The notes below the pieces were generated by a model. It ran no database searches. It was not told where the DNA came from and saw only the letters and a list, made by a program, of their open reading frames with translations. From an uncultured Myxococcales bacterium (GTDB taxonomy: Bacteria > Myxococcota_A > Polyangia > Polyangiales > Polyangiaceae), in assembly GCA_937949945.1 (NCBI GenBank), contig CALFEQ010000029.1, positions 1-64,000 on the forward strand: a stretch of DNA of 64,000 nucleotides, read 5' to 3'. Of this stretch, positions 16,504-26,301 are shown piece by piece; the stretch's first letter is position 1, and each line of letters begins with the position of its first letter. The translations under genes and the position numbers were made by a program.

Positions 16504-18639
16504 TCACCGCTTCTCGGCCAGGATCAGCGTGCGCGGCGACTCGCAGCCGAAGAAGACGCCCGGCGTGCCCGTGCGGCCGCTGACCTCCGCGACGCGGAAG
16601 CCGTTGTCGTGGAGCATCTTGCCGAGCTCGTGGAGGGCGTACGCGCGGATCGAGTACTCGATCTCCTTCGTGCGGCCGTCATCCATCATCAGCGTGCGCT
16701 TCACCTTCATGCGGCTGGTGATGAAGTCGACCGTCATCTCGTCCATGCAGATGCATCCGTCGCCTTCGAACCACGCGAGGGACGGCGCCTGCCGGATGAT
16801 GTAGTCGCGGTTGACGACGTCGAGGAGGAACTGCCCGCCCTTCTTCAGCGCGCGGTGGACGCGCGCGATGACCGAGCTGTTCTTCTCTTCGTCGAAGTAG
16901 CCGAAGCTCGTGTTCCACGAGTAGACGCCGTCGAAGGTGTCTTCGAACGTCATCTCCCGCATGTCACCCTGGACGAAGTTGATCTTCGCGTTCCGATCCT
17001 GCGCTTCGTCCGAGGCGCGCGCGAGCATCGCGAGGCTCAGATCGAACCCGACGACCTGGTAGCCGCGCGACGCCAGCTCGACGGCGTGACGCCCCGTCCC
17101 GCACGCGAGGTCGAGGATCATCGCCCCGGCTTCGCATCCGAGGCTCTCCTCGATGAAGTTCACCTCCCCGCGGATCTGCGCGTCGGTGACGTTGGCCATC
17201 GTGCGGATGAAGTCGTCGTTGAACAGCTCCTCCCACCACGGACGGGTCTTCTTCTTCTGCTGGACCGCGTCCTCCCTCATCGGCGGCGGGGCGAGCGTGC
17301 CCACCGGCGGGACGAAGATGAGCGGGCTCGAATCCCGACGCGGCGGAGGCGGAGCGTTCACGGCGACCGCCGGCGACACGTGCGTTGCCGGCGGAGCCGG
17401 CGGAGGCGGAGGCGGCGCAGGCGCGATCGGCGGCGCGGCCTCGGCCGACGCGACGGCCGGAGGAGGCGGAGGCCGATGGGGTGGCGGCGCCGCGCCTTGC
17501 ATGAGCGACGTCGCCGTCGGGCCCTCGGGCTTGAACGCCGGGTACTTCCCCGCCGACTTCACCGGCGGCGGCTGTTGCGCCGGCGGCGGCTGCTGCGCCG
17601 GCGGCGGCTGTTGCGCCGGCGACGGCAGCGACTCGACGCTGACGAGATCCTCGGGCGCGACCTCGACCTCGCCGGTCTCGCTGAGGCGATCGCCGTCGTC
17701 GAGCCGGATCTCCTCCGAGTCGAGCGCGATCGGCAGACGCGGGCTCGTCGCGAGATCCTCGCTCGACGCATCCGCCATGTCCGACAGATCCATGTCGACG
17801 GGGATCTCCTCGGAGATGGGAGGCTGCGACGGCGACGATGCCCGGTCCGCATCTGCGGCCTCGTGCGGATCGACGACCGTCCCGTTCGTCGTGGTCACGG
17901 GCGGGGGGCGCGCCGACGCCGAGGCCGCGGTCGCAGGTGGGGCAGGCTCCGCGCCGACGTCGTAGATCGGCATCGGCTGGATCGGGAGCATCGCGTCGCG
18001 GTCCTCGACGTTGGGCTGGAACGGCGTCCATCCCGGCTCGTGGGTCGTGTCGACACCGACCGCGGGGACACGCGCCGGCGACAGCGCGGCTTCCACCTCC
18101 TCGGGGCCGAGCCTGCGCGCCGGCAGCTCGAGCGTGTCGTCGGCCGAGATGTCCACCTCGGACTCCGGCGGCGGCGGCCCCGTGAGCGAAGCCATCACCG
18201 GAGCCTGCAACATCGGGCTCGTGAGGTCGTCCGGCACCGAAGGAGGTCGTTGGGACGAGAACTGCGCCCCAGCGGCCGGTACTCCGGCGACGGGCGTGAG
18301 GTCGGACATCTGTTGCGGACGCGACACTTCGTCGTCCGGAATGCGAAGCGTCATCTTGGCGCGCTTGCGTTGCGCCTCCTTCACGTCCTTGCTCGCGTCG
18401 CCCGCCCGCATCGCCCCCGAGCTCGCACGCTGCGGATCGTCCGCCGGCGCCGACGGCGCGACGGCGGGCACGCCCGAAGCCTCCACGCCGCGTGGCGACG
18501 AGCGCAACGGCGGCGGCGAAGACGGCTTGGGCTGTACCGGTGGCGGCGGAGGCGGCGGGTCGGTCGTCGCGTCGTCGTCACCGAGGATGATGTCGTCGAG
18601 CGGCTCGGCTTCCGGAACGACCTTCGATCCGTCGCTCAT
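16504..18639 (-). CDS. SAM methyltransferase with long disordered N-terminus
   Basis: A 711-residue protein. Residues 1-450 are low complexity (Pro, Ala, Asp, Glu) with tandem PAQQPP units. Residues 455-711 are a class I methyltransferase: LDLACGTGRHAVELASRGYQVVGFDLS (motif I), NFVQGDMREMTF (acidic motif II), FDGVYSWNTSFGYF and LKKGGQFLLDVVN. The start overlaps the psd stop (ATGA), so it is translated with psd. Methylation of phosphatidylethanolamine is a possible but untested role; the domain also fits generic small-molecule methyltransferases. Confidence 0.8.
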   Translation of the reverse strand: MSDGSKVVPEAEPLDDIILGDDDATTDPPPPPPPVQPKPSSPPPLRSSPRGVEASGVPAVAPSAPADDPQRASSGAMRAGDASKDVKEAQRKRAKMTLRIPDDEVSRPQQMSDLTPVAGVPAAGAQFSSQRPPSVPDDLTSPMLQAPVMASLTGPPPPESEVDISADDTLELPARRLGPEEVEAALSPARVPAVGVDTTHEPGWTPFQPNVEDRDAMLPIQPMPIYDVGAEPAPPATAASASARPPPVTTTNGTVVDPHEAADADRASSPSQPPISEEIPVDMDLSDMADASSEDLATSPRLPIALDSEEIRLDDGDRLSETGEVEVAPEDLVSVESLPSPAQQPPPAQQPPPAQQPPPVKSAGKYPAFKPEGPTATSLMQGAAPPPHRPPPPPAVASAEAAPPIAPAPPPPPPAPPATHVSPAVAVNAPPPPRRDSSPLIFVPPVGTLAPPPMREDAVQQKKKTRPWWEELFNDDFIRTMANVTDAQIRGEVNFIEESLGCEAGAMILDLACGTGRHAVELASRGYQVVGFDLSLAMLARASDEAQDRNAKINFVQGDMREMTFEDTFDGVYSWNTSFGYFDEEKNSSVIARVHRALKKGGQFLLDVVNRDYIIRQAPSLAWFEGDGCICMDEMTVDFITSRMKVKRTLMMDDGRTKEIEYSIRAYALHELGKMLHDNGFRVAEVSGRTGTPGVFFGCESPRTLILAEKR
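17564..17617 (-). repeat. 18-bp tandem repeat, three units
   Basis: Three 18-bp units (GGCGGCGGCTG[T/C]TGCGCC on the plus strand) at 17564-17581, 17582-17599 and 17600-17617. They encode PAQQPP three times in the disordered linker of the methyltransferase; only one base differs. Confidence 0.8.
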
Positions 18640-19514
18640 CGACCCCCCTGTCGGGTGCCGTTGGTGAGTTTCTCCTCGACGTGCTCCGCGAGAGGCTGAC
18701 CGAACCGAATCGGGCCCTCGCTAGCCCGCCAGCGCCCAACCACTCCGGGCTCGAAGAAGAGCACTGCCGTGCTCCCCAGCCGGAAGATCCCGATCTCGTC
18801 ACCACGCTCGACGGCCACCGGCGGGCTCATGGTGTGCACGCCGAACGGCACGTCTCGCTCGTTTATCCCAGTCACGGTGATGCGGCCGACGACCATGGCA
18901 GCCACCATCACGACGGTCACCCTGCCGAAGCCGGACGACGGCGGCGTATCGATGGCGATCGCGACCCGGCGATTGCGCACGAACAGATTGTGGACGTGCC
19001 GCACGCCGATCGCATTCACCGGGTAGTAATCACCCGGCATCGATCGCACGACCGTGATCTCGCCCGACACCGGCGCGTGGACCCGGTGATAGTCACGTGG
19101 AGAGAGGTAGACGACGCAGCCCGCTCCGCCTTCGTAGCGTCGCGCTTCTTCGTCGTCCCCCAAGAGCTCGTCTACGCGATAAGGCCGGCCCTTCACCACG
19201 AAAGCGCGGCCATCGACAGGACCGATCGAATCGATGCGCCCGTCCGCAGGGCTCGCGATGATGCGCGGATCGTCGGGCAGCGGTCGGACGCCGTCCCGAA
19301 GCTCGCGCGTGAAGAAGTCGTCGAAGCTCTCGAAGCCGCTCGCCTTGCGGCACTCGTCGAGCTCGACGCCGTACGCACGGCAGTAGAGGCTCACGACCGT
19401 CTTGCCCACGCGGTCGGGCCACGGGTAATCGGCGAGACGCCCCATCGCACGCGTGATCCTCGTACGCGGCAGCACTCGCAGGATCTGGGCAGTAGCGTAC
19501 GTCAGCGCGTTCAT
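18636..19514 (-). CDS. psd: phosphatidylserine decarboxylase
   Basis: Converts phosphatidylserine to phosphatidylethanolamine at the inner membrane. The 292-residue proenzyme has ASPADGRI (catalytic Asp, D91), YLSPRDYHRVHAPVSG (H143, H146), PVNAIG, and the self-cleavage motif LGST (246-249), where the Ser becomes the pyruvoyl group. ATG 19514 is preferred to the TTG two codons upstream. Its TGA overlaps the ATG of the following methyltransferase gene. Confidence 0.95.
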   Translation of the reverse strand: MNALTYATAQILRVLPRTRITRAMGRLADYPWPDRVGKTVVSLYCRAYGVELDECRKASGFESFDDFFTRELRDGVRPLPDDPRIIASPADGRIDSIGPVDGRAFVVKGRPYRVDELLGDDEEARRYEGGAGCVVYLSPRDYHRVHAPVSGEITVVRSMPGDYYPVNAIGVRHVHNLFVRNRRVAIAIDTPPSSGFGRVTVVMVAAMVVGRITVTGINERDVPFGVHTMSPPVAVERGDEIGIFRLGSTAVLFFEPGVVGRWRASEGPIRFGQPLAEHVEEKLTNGTRQGGR

Positions 19515-19663
19515 CGGCAAGGTTTAGCGCAACATCGAGAGTCCAGCCCCGACCCGACGTCGTTTCCCGAACTTGGGCTCCCCGACCTCTTTCTCTCGAT
19601 AGATTCGGCCGTTACGGATTATGCCGGCGCTTCGGACCATCGGTCAATCGGCGTAGGTCAGCC

Positions 19664-21310
19664 CTAATCCTTGCCGAGGTCGGGCTCTCCCCTCTTACGG
19701 GCGGCATCGCACAGAGGTCCACCAAGGTGGTCGGGCGTGCTCTCCGGACCGGTGGGGACCGCGCTCGGAAACGAGCCATCCACGGTGAGACATGCCGCCT
19801 CCGTGCTGAGCGGATCGTGCGCGAGCGCGTCGGCGCGCGCCTTGTCCGCGACCGCCATGTCTCCTCGCGCCCGTGCGAGCCGCGAGCGGATGGCCCAGCA
19901 AGGCCCATGGGCCGTGATCCACGCCTTCGGGTCCTCGACGAGCGTCTCGGCGGCCGCTCGATCGCCCCGCGCCTCGAGCACGCGCGCGCGCAGATAGCGC
20001 AGCGTCGGATCGGCCATGAGCGTCTCGGGGATCTTGTCGAGCTCCACGAGCGCCTCGCCGGGATGGCCGCGGCCGAGGAGGAGCTCGGCGAGCCGCGCGC
20101 GCTCGCGCGAGTCGCCGACGCCGGGCGGCTGACCGCCGAGCCCGTAGAGCGGAGAGAGCGGCTCCTTCGGGCGGCGTGCGAGGTGGGCTCGCCACTTCGC
20201 GTCCCACTCCGCGAGGGTCTGGCCGCTCACCTGCTCGAGCGCGTCGTCGACGCTCTTCGCGGTCCGGAGCGCGACGAGGAGCTTCGCGAGCGCGTCGTCG
20301 CCTGCGCTCTCGACGAAGAAGCGCACGAAGCTCGTGACCTCGGCGAATGCGACCGTCGCCGCGTCGGCGCTCGGCAGCATCGCGATCGAAGGCCCGAGCT
20401 TGTCGAGCGGGAGATCGAGCTTCAGCTCCATCCCTCGCATCACGACGCTCTCGGCGCTCGGCCGATCGTCGAAGGGCCCCGGCTCTCGCCACCGCGTCTC
20501 CTGCCGGCGCGCGACGCCCTCGTGCAGCCACAGCGGGGCGCGCTCGCGCGACTGCATCGAGATCGCGAGGTGCGTGAGCTCGTGGGTGAGCGTGTCCCGC
20601 CACGGGTAGCCGTGCTTGCTCGCGCGCGGAGAGAGGATCGTGACACGTCCCCACTTCGCGACGGCGACGGTCCCCGTGGTCTGAGCGGCCTTGTACGGCA
20701 GCCCGGTCATCGCCGAGAGGGAGAGCAGGTCGCGGACGACGGTGATGCGCGTCGGCTTCTTCCACTCGACGCCGAGATCGCGCGTGAGCGACGCGCGCGC
20801 CTTCAGGACGGTGTCGACCACGAGCGGCATGAGCGCGCGGTCGCCCTCGTCGTGCCATCGGACGACGACGCCGGCTTCGTCGTCTCGGTCGACGACGGTC
20901 GCCGCGGTCACGCGAGCGCACCCACGGGCGACGTCGGCGACGACACGACCGTCCTCGCTCTGGGCGATGTCGGAGCGAGACGTCAGGGCGACCGCGAGAT
21001 CGCAATCCTCCTCGTAGAGCGCGAGTCGCGCCTTGGCGAGGGCGACGGCCGGGCTGTTCGGGTCGGCCTTCGCGAGCTCCGCGCGAGCCTTGTCGTACTC
21101 CATCGCGATGATGAGCTCGTTCGCACGCGCCGCCGGCCCCTCGCCCGGATCCGGCTGCGCCCCCGCGCGGGACGGACCGCACACCGCGAACAACGCCGCG
21201 CCGACCGCGAAGATCGCCACGCCCCGCTTCGTCGCCGCGAAGGCCCGACGCTCGCCGGCGGCACGCGCCGAGAGCCACGAGAGCGGACGCTGGAGGAGTC
21301 GGGAGATCAT
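19664..21310 (-). CDS. secreted peptidase-MA-like protein with TPR region
   Basis: A 548-residue exported protein. A hydrophobic segment near 30-50 (signal anchor ending RAGAQ) is followed by TPR-like helices, then a gluzincin-like domain: TLTHELTHLAI (HExxH), with the third ligand probably E in WLHEGVARR about 20 residues later. The distal TPR-like region covers about 390-540. It matches the peptidase MA family pattern. It starts inside the stop of the DUF4175-like gene (ATGA), so the two are coupled. Confidence 0.8.
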   Translation of the reverse strand: MISRLLQRPLSWLSARAAGERRAFAATKRGVAIFAVGAALFAVCGPSRAGAQPDPGEGPAARANELIIAMEYDKARAELAKADPNSPAVALAKARLALYEEDCDLAVALTSRSDIAQSEDGRVVADVARGCARVTAATVVDRDDEAGVVVRWHDEGDRALMPLVVDTVLKARASLTRDLGVEWKKPTRITVVRDLLSLSAMTGLPYKAAQTTGTVAVAKWGRVTILSPRASKHGYPWRDTLTHELTHLAISMQSRERAPLWLHEGVARRQETRWREPGPFDDRPSAESVVMRGMELKLDLPLDKLGPSIAMLPSADAATVAFAEVTSFVRFFVESAGDDALAKLLVALRTAKSVDDALEQVSGQTLAEWDAKWRAHLARRPKEPLSPLYGLGGQPPGVGDSRERARLAELLLGRGHPGEALVELDKIPETLMADPTLRYLRARVLEARGDRAAAETLVEDPKAWITAHGPCWAIRSRLARARGDMAVADKARADALAHDPLSTEAACLTVDGSFPSAVPTGPESTPDHLGGPLCDAARKRGEPDLGKD

Positions 21311-24294
21311 CGCAACAGCCCCTCCGCGTAACGCTTCACCGCGTCTTTGTACTTGCCGCTGCTCGGCATCCCGAGCCCCTTGATGACGCGCTTGCGGAAC
21401 TCCTCCGGACCCTTGTGCGCATCGGCCTTCGGGATGTCCGTGTGATCGTGCGAGAAGAGCCGGCCGTCCCCCTCCCCGCTCGCGTCGCGCTCACCCTCGT
21501 CGTCGCCGAGCGCGTCGCGCGCCATCTCGAGCTTCTGCTGGGCCTCGCGCTGCTTCTTGAGCCCCCTCTCCGCATCCCCTTCGCGGAGCGCCTGCGCGGC
21601 CTCGTGCGCGGCCTGCTCGGCGTCGCGCAGCGCCTCGAGCGCGGCGGGCGGGAGCGCCTCTTCGTCGCGCCCCTTTCGCACGAGCTCGCGCGCACGCTCG
21701 CCGAGCCTCGCTTCGTTCTCTCCGTGCTCGCGGAGCTCGGGGGCGGCGCGCTGGGCGGCGCGTCGCCGGAGCTGCTCGAGCTTCTCCTCCGCCCACTTGA
21801 GCTCGGCCTCGAGCTGCCGCCGCACCTCGTCGATCGTCCGCTCGGCGTTCGTATCGGCGAATCGCCCGAAGCGCTCGCGCGCGGCCGCACGCTTCGCCTC
21901 GTCGAGAGCGCCGAGAGCGTTGCGCCCGCTCTGCACCGCGTCGGCGGCATTCCCTTGCTCGAGCGCCTTCGCCATCTGCTCGGCGTGCTCGCGCGCGGCC
22001 GCGCCCTTGCTCGTCCACGAGTCGCTGCCGCCGCCGATCATCGGCAGCGGCTTCACCGCGTCGCGGACCTTCTGCGCGTGCTTCTTCGCCTCCTCCGAGA
22101 GCGCCTTCACGTCCTCTTCCGTCGATCCCGCCGCGAGCGACTGCTCGACCCTACCGACGTTGCCGGCGTGATCGGCCACGAGCCTGTCGAGCTCCTTCGC
22201 GGCCTCGTTGAACGCCTGCTCGACGTCGTTGTCCTCGGTCTCGTCGCCGGGCGCGCCACGACCGCCGCCCGACTCGCCGCCCGCGTGCGAGGGACGCCCG
22301 CCGCGTGCGCCGAACGACGGATCCGGCTGGCGCAGCCGCGCCGCGAGATCCTGGGCCGCGAGGACGGCGTGCGGGAGATCGCCGGCGCCCCGAGCGCGCG
22401 CGATGCGGAGCAGATCCATCTCGACGATCTCGCCGATGTCACGACCGAGCGCCCCGAGCCGGCGCAACGCCCTTCCGCCGCCCTCGAGCACCACGACGGC
22501 GGCGTCCATGCGCTGCTCGGCGCGCGCCTTCTCCGCCGGCTTCTGCGCGAGCGAAGCCGCGGCCGCGAGATCGTCGGCGACCTCGGCGAGCTCGCGCGCC
22601 GAGGCGCGCGCGTCACGAAGGCCGAGCCCCTGGATGGCCGCGTCGATGACGAGCACCATGCGCTCCGTCGCCTTGACGACGTTCGCGCGCGCCGTCGTGC
22701 TCGGCGAGCGCCTCTGGTTGATGACGGCGTCCTTCACCTTGCGCATGCGTCCCCGGAGCATCGCGCCGAGGCGGGTCGGCACACGCACGCCGGCGTACGA
22801 CGTCGTGAGCACGTTCTCGAGCAGCTCGGTCCCTTGATCGGCGAGCTCGAGGTCGCGGTCGAGCATCGCCTGCCGCTCCTTCGGATCCGCCGCGAGCGGC
22901 GTTCCGATGCGCCACGCGAGCGCGTCGACGAGGGCGTCCCGAACGCGCACGAGCGCCTCGAGACGGCGCGCCTCGGGCTCGCCGACGTCCGGAGGCACGA
23001 TGACGATCGCCTCGCTCGCGCCCCACTTCGGGCCCGTGATGGGATCGTTGTCCTTCGCCTCGACGCGCACCTCGACCGGCGCGTGGCTCTTCTTCACGAA
23101 CGGATCGTTCGCGCGGAGGTTGTACCCGCCGCGATCGCTCTTCGTCTCGCCGTCGAGCCGGGCGAGCACGCGGCGCTCTTCGCGCGTGCCCGCGCGGAGC
23201 ACGAGGTGCACCTCGCGCAGGCCGTGATCGTCGGTGGCCTCGTAGTGGATGGGCACCTCGGAGGCGTCCTCGTCGGCCGCGAGGCGGATCTGCTTCGGCG
23301 CGCCCTCGAGCACGACGATCGGCGCCGCGTCCGGGATGGACTCGATCGGAGTACCCTCCGGCTCCGGGATCACCACCTGACCGAAGCGCGCGACGACCGT
23401 GAGCGTGGCGCTCTCGGCGAGCGGCCAGCGCGCGACCACGTGACCGGACCCGTCGTCGACGAACGGCACCTCCGCCGTTCCGTCGGTGAGGAGCAGCCTC
23501 CGCCCCGCGTGCACCGGAATGCCCCGGAACGTGAGGAGCGTGCCCCGCGGCAGCGGCACGTCCTCGTACGCGACCACGCGTCGCTCCTCCTGATGGAGGT
23601 AGTCCGGCGGGCGCGCGCGGATCGTGAGGTCGGTCAGCCACGTCATGCCGACGGGCGCGACGCCGTCGCGCGCGAGCAGCACGTCGGCTCCCTCGAGCGG
23701 CGCCCACGGGTTCGCCGCGCACGTCGCGACGTTCGCGACCGCGAGCACGAGCGCGGACACGCCGAGGACGAACGCGACGCGCTGCGCGCCCCGCCGCACG
23801 CCGTCGAGAGGAAGCGCCGCGAGCGAGCGCGCGACGTGCAGCTCCGCGAGCTCGCGCGAGGTGCCACGCGACGCGCCGGCCTCGAGCACCGAGAACGAAC
23901 GGATCGCGCGCGCCGCGGCCTCCGGCTCCAGGCGCCCAGCGACGTGCTCGACCGTGGCCGCGGGATTCGAGAAGACCTGCCGCTCCCGCCACCGGAGCGC
24001 GATCACGGCCCCCGCCGTCGCGAGGAGGATCCCCGCGCCGGCGACGCGAGCCTTGGTGGTCCCGCCGCGCGCGACGAGCATCGCGATCATCGACGCCAGG
24101 ACGACGGCCGCGATGATGGCGCGACGCTTCGGCACCTGCACCGTCCTCCGCCATGCATCGGTGAGCGCCCCGAGCATCTCGCGATGCGCAGGCATCACGG
24201 GCGCCGGCGGCGGCAAGCTGAAACGAGGCGGCGCGAGCGATCGGCGCGCACGGGGCGCCGTCGACTTGCGCTGCTTTCTCGTTTCGTCGGTCAC
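21307..24294 (-). CDS. DUF4175-like membrane protein
   Basis: A 995-residue protein. Hydrophobic helices lie near 60-75, 85-103 and 172-190, then a large extracytoplasmic part with β-rich segments (PPDYLHQEERRVVAYEDVPLPRGTLL, IHYEATDDHGLREVHLVLR) and a long Glu/Arg/Ala helical C-terminus (from about 600). The helix pair plus 'DDHGL' segment is typical of DUF4175 proteins, often found beside aerotolerance (Bat) genes. GTG start; TAAGAT lies exactly 7 nt upstream. Function unknown. Confidence 0.8.
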   Translation of the reverse strand: MTDETRKQRKSTAPRARRSLAPPRFSLPPPAPVMPAHREMLGALTDAWRRTVQVPKRRAIIAAVVLASMIAMLVARGGTTKARVAGAGILLATAGAVIALRWRERQVFSNPAATVEHVAGRLEPEAAARAIRSFSVLEAGASRGTSRELAELHVARSLAALPLDGVRRGAQRVAFVLGVSALVLAVANVATCAANPWAPLEGADVLLARDGVAPVGMTWLTDLTIRARPPDYLHQEERRVVAYEDVPLPRGTLLTFRGIPVHAGRRLLLTDGTAEVPFVDDGSGHVVARWPLAESATLTVVARFGQVVIPEPEGTPIESIPDAAPIVVLEGAPKQIRLAADEDASEVPIHYEATDDHGLREVHLVLRAGTREERRVLARLDGETKSDRGGYNLRANDPFVKKSHAPVEVRVEAKDNDPITGPKWGASEAIVIVPPDVGEPEARRLEALVRVRDALVDALAWRIGTPLAADPKERQAMLDRDLELADQGTELLENVLTTSYAGVRVPTRLGAMLRGRMRKVKDAVINQRRSPSTTARANVVKATERMVLVIDAAIQGLGLRDARASARELAEVADDLAAAASLAQKPAEKARAEQRMDAAVVVLEGGGRALRRLGALGRDIGEIVEMDLLRIARARGAGDLPHAVLAAQDLAARLRQPDPSFGARGGRPSHAGGESGGGRGAPGDETEDNDVEQAFNEAAKELDRLVADHAGNVGRVEQSLAAGSTEEDVKALSEEAKKHAQKVRDAVKPLPMIGGGSDSWTSKGAAAREHAEQMAKALEQGNAADAVQSGRNALGALDEAKRAAARERFGRFADTNAERTIDEVRRQLEAELKWAEEKLEQLRRRAAQRAAPELREHGENEARLGERARELVRKGRDEEALPPAALEALRDAEQAAHEAAQALREGDAERGLKKQREAQQKLEMARDALGDDEGERDASGEGDGRLFSHDHTDIPKADAHKGPEEFRKRVIKGLGMPSSGKYKDAVKRYAEGLLR

Positions 24295-24301
24295 GTCGGG
24301 G

Positions 24302-24307
24302 ATCTTA
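24302..24307 (-). promoter_or_regulatory. TANNNT box 7 nt before GTG 24294 (leaderless-type -10)
   Basis: On the minus strand TAAGAT, then CCCCGAC (7 nt), then GTG. There is no Shine-Dalgarno sequence in the spacer. This geometry predicts transcription from the G of the start codon. Confidence 0.5.
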
Positions 24308-24350
24308 GACGGGTCTGGGAACGACGTCAGGCTCGGACGACCTGGTCGTC

Positions 24351-24561
24351 AGTCCTCAGTCCTCAGTCCTCAGCGAGACACCGTGGAGAGGGCATCGACG
24401 GCCGCAGCCATTCTTGGAGAACGAACGGCCCATGCACGGCTGCATTTCGCCACACGCCTCGTCCACCCGAGTCGCCCGAACGTCGCCGCCCATGATGCGC
24501 AGAGCCCGCGACCAGCAACGAGCCATCAGAGAACACCGCCGAGGACCGAGGACTGAGGACT
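24351..24561. repeat. heptamer inverted-repeat cassette 2 (AGTCCTC type)
   Basis: Left arm: three exact AGTCCTC units (24351-24371). Right arm: GAGGACC, GAGGACT, GAGGACT (24541-24561), ending 4 bp from the kinase stop codon (24566-24568). The interior of 169 bp starts AGCGAGACAC and shows no convincing gene. The cassette lies between the 3' end of the kinase gene and the promoter of the DUF4175-like gene. Confidence 0.85.
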
Positions 24562-24565
24562 CCCT

Positions 24566-26212
24566 CTACTGAGGCAACGGCGGCGGCCACGGCTGGTCGG
24601 GCGGGTAGAACGGCGGGCGCGGGCCGGGGAACTGGAAGGTACCGAACGGCGTCACGATCGTCGTCTGGCCGCCGCCCGCGTCGATGAAGACCGGTGCCGG
24701 CGGGACCGGTGGGAGCGGAAGAGCGCCGGCGTCTTGTTGAGCTTGGTTGCCGCCGCCGCCTCCGCCGCTCGCGCCGGCGTCTTTCTTCGTCGTGGGCGCA
24801 GGCGCAGGGCTCGGCGGTGAAGGCGTGACCGGCGTGGTCGTGAGCGGGGCCACGGGCGTCACCGAGACCGTCGTCGTGGTCGTCGCGGGCGCGACGGGCG
24901 TGTCGGTCGTCGCGGTCGCGAGCGTGGGCGGCGGCAGGACGGGAGGCGGCAGCGACTCCTGCGTGCCGATGACGTAGGCGACGACGGCACCGGCGCCGAG
25001 GAGCGTCGCCAAGATCGCGAGCAAGACGACGAGGCCCGAGCCTCCCTTCTTGTGACGGCCCGAGTCGGCATAGCCCTGCTGCGGAAGCCGGCTCGGCTCG
25101 TACGGCATGGAGGGCATGACGGGCGGCGGCGGCGCGATCGGAGGCGCGCCGACCGTGCCGCCGCTGGCCGCGATCCCCGGCGGAGGCGGGCCCGAGCCCA
25201 TCGCGACGTTCGGCGTCGTCGCGAGCGCGGCCTCCACCGGTGCGCCCATGACCGTGCCGGTCTTCGCTTCCTGCCTCGTCGGATCGGCGGCCTGCGCTGC
25301 CGGCGCGGGAGGCTGAGCGGCGCCCGCGATCGGCGCCAGCTTCGCCGTGCCCGCGCGCTTGCCGCTCACGATGGCCTCGAGCGCGAGCCGCATCTCCGTC
25401 GCGGTCGCGAACCGGAGCTCGGGCCGAGGCGCCATCGCTCGATGCACGAAGCCGGCGAGCTCGGGCTGGATGCCGGGCACCGCCTGCACGAGCGGCGTGA
25501 CCTCGCCGCGCTCGACCTTGAGGATGAGCACGCGCGGGTCGTCGGCCTCGGCGGGCGGCCTCCCCGAGAGCATCTCGTAGAGCATCACGCCGACCGCGTA
25601 GATGTCGGCGCGGACGTCCACCTTGTCCGCGGAGTAGGCCTGCTCCGGCGCCATGTACTCGGGCGTGCCCATCAGCATGCCCGCGACGGTCAGGTTCTTC
25701 GTCTGGCCGGTCTGCGCGGTCTTCAGCTTCGCGATGCCGAAGTCGATCAGCTTGAGCACCGGCTTGCCGCCCTGGAACGTGACGAACACGTTGTCGGGCT
25801 TCAGGTCGCGGTGGATGACGCCCAGCGAGTGCGCCGCCTCGAGCGCCTGGAGGATCTGCGAGACGTACTCGCACGCGGTGGCGACGGGCAGCGTTCGCTC
25901 TCGCTTGAGGACGGCCGAGAGCGGCTCGCCCTCGAGCAGCTCCATCACGAGATAGGCGACGCCCTCCGGCGTGCGATCGACGTCGGTGACCTGCACGACG
26001 TGCGGGCTCCGGATCTGCGCGGAGACGCGCGCCTCCTGGAGGAAGCGCTCCGCGATCCCGGTGCGACGCGCGAGATCGGGATGGAGAACCTTGATCGCGA
26101 CGCGCGTGCCGAGAGCCAGGTGCTCCGCCTCGTAGACGGAGCCCATCCCCCCGTCACCGAGCAGCCGGAGAAGCTTGTACTTTCCGTCGATGACCTGGCC
26201 TATCTCCAGCAC
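24566..26212 (-). CDS. membrane-anchored Ser/Thr protein kinase
   Basis: A 548-residue Hanks-type kinase. N-terminal catalytic domain: LLGDGGMGSVYEAEH glycine loop, K41 in VAIKV, HRDLKPDN (D136), DFG (157-159), MAPEQ. A Pro/Ala linker leads to one membrane helix (about 393-416) and a Pro/Thr-rich extracytoplasmic tail without a known sensor domain. GTG start with TAAATG 7 nt upstream, a near match to the leaderless box seen elsewhere. The target is unknown; the DUF4175-like gene is next downstream. Confidence 0.93.
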   Translation of the reverse strand: MLEIGQVIDGKYKLLRLLGDGGMGSVYEAEHLALGTRVAIKVLHPDLARRTGIAERFLQEARVSAQIRSPHVVQVTDVDRTPEGVAYLVMELLEGEPLSAVLKRERTLPVATACEYVSQILQALEAAHSLGVIHRDLKPDNVFVTFQGGKPVLKLIDFGIAKLKTAQTGQTKNLTVAGMLMGTPEYMAPEQAYSADKVDVRADIYAVGVMLYEMLSGRPPAEADDPRVLILKVERGEVTPLVQAVPGIQPELAGFVHRAMAPRPELRFATATEMRLALEAIVSGKRAGTAKLAPIAGAAQPPAPAAQAADPTRQEAKTGTVMGAPVEAALATTPNVAMGSGPPPPGIAASGGTVGAPPIAPPPPVMPSMPYEPSRLPQQGYADSGRHKKGGSGLVVLLAILATLLGAGAVVAYVIGTQESLPPPVLPPPTLATATTDTPVAPATTTTTVSVTPVAPLTTTPVTPSPPSPAPAPTTKKDAGASGGGGGGNQAQQDAGALPLPPVPPAPVFIDAGGGQTTIVTPFGTFQFPGPRPPFYPPDQPWPPPLPQ

Positions 26213-26301
26213 GCCACGGCATTTAGCATGGCCGGCCGCGAATCCCCAGGTTCGCGGGGTAGAGCCTTTCGCGGTTCCTCGCGGCCGGCTCGCCGCCCGG
26301 C

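Noticed and set aside
24351..24561. Insertion sequence remnant inside the heptamer cassette
   Set aside because: The interior is 169 bp with no transposase fragment and no visible target duplication.
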